NCBI GenBank assembly: GCA_036279295.1
Contig: DASUJK010000218.1
Location: 1 to 12,424 of the forward strand
Source: DATEPR01 sp036279295
GTDB lineage: Bacteria; Actinomycetota; Actinomycetes; Mycobacteriales; Pseudonocardiaceae
Direction of reading: 5' to 3'
DNA length: 12,424 nucleotides
Shown: positions 8,649 to 12,424 of the stretch, piece by piece
Layout of the letters: every line of letters starts with the position of its first letter
Numbering within the stretch: the stretch's first letter is position 1
Notes under the pieces: model-generated
What the model saw: only the letters and a program-made list of their open reading frames with translations
What the model was told of the DNA's origin: nothing
Database searches by the model: none
Position numbers and translations under genes: made by a program

Positions 8649-10960
8649 CGCGCACCGTCCACGATCTGCACCCGCAGCTCGGACGCGTACCGGCGACCGG
8701 CCGCGTCCGGTACCCATGCCTGATCGGTGTCGGGCAGCATCTCCGACATCGTGAGCGCGATGTCCGGCCCGTTCCTCAGCCGGGCGGAGCGCAGCATCGT
8801 GGCCAGCGAGCTGACGAACAGCGGGCTGGTCAGGTCCACGAAACTCGGCTTGGTCTCGGTGGCGATCTTGACGAACATCCGTTCCGGCAAGCCGAGTTCG
8901 GCCCGCCAGCGGCGTGCCGCCAGGTAGCGCTCCTGGTCGCCGATGACGGTGGCCAGCGGGCAGGCACCGACGGTGGTGCGCCAGGTCTGCCTGGCCACGA
9001 CCATCCGGTCCAGCGTGAGTCGCGGAGTGTAGGAACCGGTGCCGGCCAACTTGAACGCCTCCACCGACACCTCGGCCAGCGGCCGGTCGAACACCTCGGC
9101 CAGCGGCCAGCTCCGGCCATCCGGAGCCACGGCCGCCAGGCCGCCCGCCACCTCGCGCACGGTCAGCGAACCGATCGGCACCAGCCGATCCGGGTCGGCG
9201 CCCGGTGCCGGGGCGAAGCCGAGCAGTGCGTCGGTCGGATCCTCCAGCGCGAACGCCAGCCGGGCGCTGTACCGGGGCCAGTCGATCGGCAGCAGTGGGC
9301 GCAGCCGGCCGGCACCCAGGTCGGAGCGGAGCGCGGCCCGTAACCCATCCGGTTCCGGGTGGCCGGAGACGAACACGCCACAGGTGTTGGTCGCCCACGC
9401 GACATGCAGTTCGCTGAGCACGACGGTGAACTCACCCCGGTTGATCGCGGCCGCGTCCTTGGCGCAGATCTGTAGGTCAGGGCTGTGCAGTCGGGCGGCC
9501 GACCAGCCGGGCGCGGCAGCGGGGAACAGCCTGCGCACCGTGGGCATCAGATCGTCGGGACGTGCGGTGACGTTCGTGACGCCGGCTGGTACCGAGTCCA
9601 GGCCGAACAGCTCGGCCCAGCGCGCCGCCAGTTCCGCCGCCACGATGTCGGCAGGCCGGTCGACGGTGCCGTAGAACAGGCCCTGCGCGATGAACCACAG
9701 CTGGCTCAACGGCACGTCGGTCGAACCCGACTCGGCGGCGAGTTCGCTGTGCACCTGCGCCAGTGCCGCGTCGTAGACCTGCACCATTCGCGCTGTCACC
9801 CAGCGGGCCGCGACCAGCAGCACCTCCAGCGGTGCCGCGATCGCGTCCAGCAGGCCGCCGCCGACGACAACGTCGAGATCGCGGGTGGTCTCCTCCCAGC
9901 AGATGCCGCGTCCGGCGTACATCTGCCCTGCTCTGCGCTCGGCAGCCTGCCCGGTGATCGCGGCGAACTCTGCGTCCAGGTGGTTCAACGCGACCCCGAG
10001 CGCGTCCGGATCGGCGGCCGCGTCGGCCACCGCGTCCCTGGCCGATGCCAATCGGTCCAGCTCGGCCAGGCCCCGGTCCCGGATCACCGGGTCGCCGATG
10101 CCGGCCAGCGTGCTGCGCAGCACGTCCTCGCCGTCCAGCCGGACCGGCAGGTCCAGGTTCCAGCGCAGCAGACCGCGGCCGACCAGGTGATCGAGCATGA
10201 GATACACGTCGTCCTCGGTCCGCAGGGCGCAGTCCGGGTCGGCGACACAGTCAGCCGCGATTCGCAACGCGGGTCGGTGGCCGTCGCAGCGTGCCAACAG
10301 GTCGGCTTCGTTGCGGGACAACGAATGTGGTGGTCGGGTCGGATCAAGAATGTGTTGGTCGGCCAAGGTGAGATGGGGATGTATCGCGGGTGGCAGCCAT
10401 CGTCGGGCGGCCGGATCCGCGGCCACCCGATCGGCTACCGCGGCCAATGCCCAATGCTCAAGGAACACCCGCCGTTCCCTGGTCAGGCCTGCTCCCGGCT
10501 TGGCTGCCATCGCCGGCGCGTCCGGATCAATGGTGACCCAGCACACCGGTCCGAAGAATCCGATGGTTTCGGCCTTGCCGCAGTAACGCTGCCAGTAGCG
10601 GGCCAGCGTGCGTTCTCGTTCCCGATGTTTGCGATGTCGTACCGGATTCGGTCCTGCGGCACGTATCCCGTCCACCGCCGGCAGTACCGAACGGCTCTGC
10701 CAGGTGATGGCTTCCCGGAACAATGGATCATCGGCGATGGCGTGGACCTGGGCAGAGTTGTCCCCGACAGCCACGTCGAACGCCACCGCGAACTTGGCGG
10801 TGTCGACCTGGCCGGCCAGTAGCCCGTCGGCGAGTTCGGCGCAGTCCGGTGCCGCGAGCCGGTCCAGGCCTTCGGCCGGGAAACCGGTGGCGCGCAACAC
10901 TGCTGGCCGCCACACCCGCCAGTCGGTGCCGGGTAACGCGGCGAGGTGTTCGGTGCCCAC
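8645..10960 (-). CDS. LanB-like lantibiotic dehydratase, glutamylation domain only (771 residues)
   Basis: First gene of the leftward operon. It matches the N-terminal (glutamylation) part of LanB dehydratases, which transfer glutamate from glutamyl-tRNA to Ser/Thr of peptides. Visible landmarks are PGTDWRVWR near the start, RYWQRYC at 121-127 followed by ETIGFFGP at 131-138 (equivalent to the LanB R-x3-R-x-T-P-x-G block), and LARCDG in the middle. The family's typical domain end follows: RRWRAELGLP, VDLTSPL around Asp709, EMLPDTDQAW at 740-749, then YASELRVQIVD. The protein stops there, so the SpaB_C-type elimination domain is absent, as in split LanBs and PEARL peptide aminoacyl-tRNA ligases. 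The GTG start at 10960 is chosen because GGAGG lies 5 nt upstream and the paralogue aligns from about this point; an ATG 32 codons upstream lacks both supports. TTA codons occur at residues 9 and 540. The TGA overlaps the NRPS ATG by 4 nt. The fold call is strong. The reaction and substrate (peptide, carrier-bound intermediate or other) are unknown. Confidence 0.87.
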   Translation of the reverse strand: MGTEHLAALPGTDWRVWRPAVLRATGFPAEGLDRLAAPDCAELADGLLAGQVDTAKFAVAFDVAVGDNSAQVHAIADDPLFREAITWQSRSVLPAVDGIRAAGPNPVRHRKHRERERTLARYWQRYCGKAETIGFFGPVCWVTIDPDAPAMAAKPGAGLTRERRVFLEHWALAAVADRVAADPAARRWLPPAIHPHLTLADQHILDPTRPPHSLSRNEADLLARCDGHRPALRIAADCVADPDCALRTEDDVYLMLDHLVGRGLLRWNLDLPVRLDGEDVLRSTLAGIGDPVIRDRGLAELDRLASARDAVADAAADPDALGVALNHLDAEFAAITGQAAERRAGQMYAGRGICWEETTRDLDVVVGGGLLDAIAAPLEVLLVAARWVTARMVQVYDAALAQVHSELAAESGSTDVPLSQLWFIAQGLFYGTVDRPADIVAAELAARWAELFGLDSVPAGVTNVTARPDDLMPTVRRLFPAAAPGWSAARLHSPDLQICAKDAAAINRGEFTVVLSELHVAWATNTCGVFVSGHPEPDGLRAALRSDLGAGRLRPLLPIDWPRYSARLAFALEDPTDALLGFAPAPGADPDRLVPIGSLTVREVAGGLAAVAPDGRSWPLAEVFDRPLAEVSVEAFKLAGTGSYTPRLTLDRMVVARQTWRTTVGACPLATVIGDQERYLAARRWRAELGLPERMFVKIATETKPSFVDLTSPLFVSSLATMLRSARLRNGPDIALTMSEMLPDTDQAWVPDAAGRRYASELRVQIVDGAR
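10934..10936 (-). promoter_or_regulatory. TTA leucine codon at position 9 of the LanB-like gene
   Basis: Codon 9 of the operon's first gene is TTA. A second in-frame TTA is at 9341-9343 (codon 540). TTA is very rare in high-GC actinomycetes. In Streptomyces such codons need the bldA tRNA and delay expression to development or secondary metabolism. With ATGA coupling downstream, a stall here could limit NRPS and PKS translation too. The codons are observed directly; the regulatory role is inferred and depends on the host. Confidence 0.45.
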
Positions 10961-10965
10961 CCGTA

Positions 10966-10970
10966 CCTCC
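10966..10970 (-). promoter_or_regulatory. Ribosome binding site deciding the GTG start of the LanB-like gene
   Basis: A perfect GGAGG on the minus strand, 5 nt before the GTG at 10960. No comparable site precedes the in-frame ATG at 11056. This, with the paralogue alignment, fixes the protein at 771 rather than 803 residues. Confidence 0.75.
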
Positions 10971-11150
10971 GATCCGGTAGTCAACGAAACGCTGGTCAGT
11001 GAAAAAGGGCGAACTGAATAGCCGCTCGGCAACGGTATGCCGAGGCGGTGTGGCACATGCGCATTTGTCTGCTGGCACCGTTGTCAAAATGCACAAACGG
11101 ATGCCAGTCGACCTTCAATTGATTGGTGATCAGCGGCTCCGCGTCGCTGT

Positions 11151-11167
11151 TGGTCCGTTATGGACCA
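11151..11167. repeat. Perfect inverted repeat 1, TGGTCC-N5-GGACCA
   Basis: TGGTCC at 11151-11156 and GGACCA at 11162-11167 are exact reverse complements around GTTAT. It directly abuts repeat 2, sharing one base. The spacing and central location between divergent genes suit a dimeric regulator operator, though a short hairpin is equally possible. Confidence 0.5.
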
Positions 11168-11182
11168 TCCTCCCCGGAGGAT
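11167..11182. repeat. Perfect inverted repeat 2, ATCCTCC-CC-GGAGGAT
   Basis: Seven-base arms at 11167-11173 and 11176-11182 are exact reverse complements with a 2-nt centre. The near-gapless palindrome fits a protein-binding site better than an RNA hairpin, which needs a longer loop, and there is no U-tract to suggest a terminator. Repeats 1 and 2 form one compound 32-bp element. Confidence 0.5.
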
Positions 11183-11247
11183 CACGAACGAGAAGTGACT
11201 GTAGCCCCAGCGGTCTGCGAGTGACAAGGTCCGATCACGACTTTTGG

Positions 11248-11263
11248 CCGTTCGCTCGAACGG
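11248..11263. repeat. Perfect inverted repeat 3, CCGTTC-GCTC-GAACGG
   Basis: Arms at 11248-11253 and 11258-11263 are exact reverse complements around GCTC. It sits about 65 bp from repeat 2 and between the weak rightward promoter-like hexamers TTGGCC and TAATTA, where a bound repressor would block initiation. Operator function is inferred; a transcript hairpin is the alternative. Confidence 0.45.
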
Positions 11264-11444
11264 TCTAATTACAACACTGCGACATGTGATGAAATCGAGC
11301 CACGATCCTGTGTAAACGTCCAATGTGGATGGCGTGACCATCGGAATTACTGCGGATGGAGTATTTTTCTGGCCAGGTCTGCCGTTTCGATCGGTCCTTG
11401 GTGCAGTATCGCGATGCGCAGTATTGCTCGTTCGGAAACTGCCG

Positions 11445-11455
11445 AAGGACAGGGG
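11445..11455 (+). promoter_or_regulatory. Ribosome binding site of the rightward LanB-like gene
   Basis: AAGGA at 11445-11449 is followed by AGGGG at 11451-11455. The first is 10 nt before the ATG at 11460 and 7 nt before an adjacent in-frame GTG at 11457, so either codon could start translation; the difference is one residue. Confidence 0.6.
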
Positions 11456-11459
11456 AGTG

Positions 11460-12424
11460 ATGGCGAAACCTCATCGTGCACGGATTCCGGGAACCGACTG
11501 GCAGGTCTGGCGCTGGGCATTGCTGCGATCCGCCGGATTCACGGCGGACGGGTTGGACCGATTCTCCTCGGCCGAGTGCGCCGCGCTGGCCGACACTCTC
11601 CTGGCCGGCACTGAATCAAGTCCAACAGCGGAAATGACATTCACCGAAGCCCTGGACCGGGCGGTGTGGGACACCGCCAAGGCAATCCATGACGTCGCCG
11701 CCGATCCACGCTTCCGGATGGCGGTGACCTGGCAGAACCCCGGCGCCATGGTGGCGGTCGACGGTGTGCTGCGCGACGGCCCGGCCGCGCCGCGCAACGC
11801 GAAACGGCGTGGCCGGGAGGAGATTGTCGCGAAATACTGGCAGCGCTACTGCGCGAAGAACGACACCATCGGTTTCTTCGGCCCGATGTGCTGGGTCCGG
11901 CTGGATCCGGACCCGGACTCACCTCCGGTCACCGGCGCACCGGGGCCGGAACTGACCACGCAGCATTCGGTGTTCTTCGAACGGTGGGCGTTGGCCGCGT
12001 TCACCGAAGGGCTGGCCGCCGATCACGACATTCGGCCCTACCTGCCGGTCGGGCTGGAACCGCAGTTGACACTCGTCGACGGGGGAGTGCTGCACCCGCA
12101 GCGCGGCGTTCTCCCGGTGTCGCCGGTGGAAACGGCGCTGCTCGCGCGGTGCGACGGCGTGCGGTCGGCCCTGGACGTGGCCACCGAGCTCAGCGGCCAG
12201 GCCGGCGCGCTGTTCCGCGATGTGGCCGACGTGTACGCGCTGATCGACCAGCTCACCGGCCGGGACATCCTGCGGTGGGGGCTCGACCTGCCGATGAACC
12301 TGACCGCGGAACCCGAGCTGCACCGCCAACTCGGCGCGATCCCGGATCCGGCCGTCCGCACCGCTGCGATCAGCGCGTTCCGCAGGCTCACCGCGGCCAG
12401 GGATGCCCTGGCCGAAGCGACCGA
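11460..12424 (+). CDS. Second LanB-like lantibiotic dehydratase, N-terminal part (C-terminus beyond right edge)
   Basis: Open to the window end with 321 residues visible. It aligns along its whole visible length with the leftward LanB-like protein, at roughly two identical residues in five by eye. Shared blocks include PGTDWQVWR against PGTDWRVWR, KYWQRYC against RYWQRYC, DTIGFFGPMCW against ETIGFFGPVCW, ERWALAA against EHWALAA, LLARCDG, and ILRWGLDLP against LLRWNLDLP. The YWQRYC block is at 126-131 and DTIGFFGP at 135-142, equivalent to the LanB glutamylation-domain R-x3-R-x-T-P-x-G block. Whether an elimination domain follows cannot be seen. It starts a separate rightward transcription unit, sharing the intergenic region with the NRPS-PKS operon, so joint regulation is likely. 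It may form a functional pair with the leftward copy. No in-frame TTA codon was found in the visible part. The family call is strong and the reaction is unknown. Confidence 0.85.
   Translation, partial: MAKPHRARIPGTDWQVWRWALLRSAGFTADGLDRFSSAECAALADTLLAGTESSPTAEMTFTEALDRAVWDTAKAIHDVAADPRFRMAVTWQNPGAMVAVDGVLRDGPAAPRNAKRRGREEIVAKYWQRYCAKNDTIGFFGPMCWVRLDPDPDSPPVTGAPGPELTTQHSVFFERWALAAFTEGLAADHDIRPYLPVGLEPQLTLVDGGVLHPQRGVLPVSPVETALLARCDGVRSALDVATELSGQAGALFRDVADVYALIDQLTGRDILRWGLDLPMNLTAEPELHRQLGAIPDPAVRTAAISAFRRLTAARDALAEAT

Larger units (their letters stand above)
10961..11459. other. Divergent intergenic/promoter region between the two LanB-like genes
   Basis: About 500 bp without a convincing gene, visibly more AT-rich than its surroundings. 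It must hold the promoters of both divergent units. It contains three perfect inverted repeats (11151-11167, 11167-11182 and 11248-11263, listed separately) and the 8-bp palindrome TCAATTGA at 11115-11122. A consensus TTGACA lies on the minus strand at 11087-11082, but I see no good -10 about 17 nt from it. On the plus strand TTGGCC (11245-11250) and TAATTA (11266-11271) are 15 nt apart and bracket the third repeat, a weak promoter candidate. No tRNA, precursor peptide gene or regulator gene is recognised here. The small open frames lack ribosome sites and family resemblance. Confidence 0.7.

Noticed and set aside
8649..9398. N-terminal extension of the NRPS frame to 9398
   Set aside because: It would overlap the LanB-like gene by 750 nt, has low-complexity Arg/Gly sequence, and the ATG at 8648 starts a normal A-domain N-terminus with an ATGA overlap.
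5619..10822. Long plus-strand open frames opposite the NRPS and LanB-like gene (5619-6851, 6951-8009, 8216-9343, 9485-10822)
   Set aside because: Antisense shadows with no recognisable domains, while the minus-strand frames carry intact catalytic motifs throughout.
10961..11056. Extension of the LanB-like protein to an ATG at 11056
   Set aside because: No ribosome site there, no matching residues in the paralogue, and a strong GGAGG-5 nt-GTG start lies downstream at 10960.
11059..11087. Sigma-70-type promoter with the perfect minus-strand TTGACA
   Set aside because: The position 17 nt downstream reads ATGCGC, with no usable -10; kept only as a remark in the intergenic entry.
11167..11182. 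Inverted repeat 2 as a rho-independent terminator
   Set aside because: The 2-nt centre is too short for a stable RNA loop, no T-tract follows, and neither flanking gene ends here.
10999..11341. Small open frames in the intergenic region as possible precursor or scaffold peptides (plus 10999-11268; minus 11084-11341)
   Set aside because: No good ribosome sites, no leader/core layout or Ser/Thr/Cys-rich core, and they cross the inverted repeats on opposite strands.

Overview
This window looks like part of a modular natural-product gene cluster from a high-GC actinomycete. Coding DNA is very GC-rich with G/C-dominated third codon positions, the genes are megasynthase-type, and GTG starts and GGAGG-type ribosome sites occur. 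The genus cannot be read from the sequence; a Pseudonocardiaceae- or Streptomyces-like host is an inference.

Layout. One operon runs leftward on the minus strand and has three genes: a LanB-like 'lantibiotic dehydratase' glutamylation-domain protein (8645-10960), a two-module NRPS (3807-8648; A-PCP-C-A-PCP), and a type I PKS module that leaves the left edge (1-3810; KS-AT-KR seen so far). Both junctions are 4-nt ATGA overlaps, so the three proteins are probably translationally coupled. A divergent intergenic region of about 500 bp (10961-11459) carries several perfect inverted repeats. On its other side a second LanB-like gene runs rightward off the window (11460-12424). It is clearly a paralogue of the first.

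How the genes may work together. The first adenylation domain loads an amino acid on PCP1. The condensation domain joins it to the amino acid loaded by the second adenylation domain, which is of the Lys2 type. The PKS then adds one malonate unit, and its KR is expected to reduce the beta-keto group. From the visible part this predicts a dipeptidyl-statine-like (gamma-amino-beta-hydroxy acyl) intermediate. That is inferred from domain order, and the end of the PKS lies outside the window.

The unusual part is the pair of LanB-like proteins. LanB glutamylation domains use glutamyl-tRNA to glutamylate Ser/Thr of ribosomal peptides, and related PEARL enzymes use aminoacyl-tRNA to extend peptides. 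Here the complete copy has no elimination domain, no plausible precursor peptide or cyclase gene is visible, and the gene is translationally coupled to an NRPS. The window may therefore hold an assembly-line pathway that uses aminoacyl-tRNA-dependent chemistry. This is a hypothesis and not shown by the sequence. Two rare TTA codons in this gene, one at codon 9, raise the possibility of bldA-type developmental control of the whole operon.
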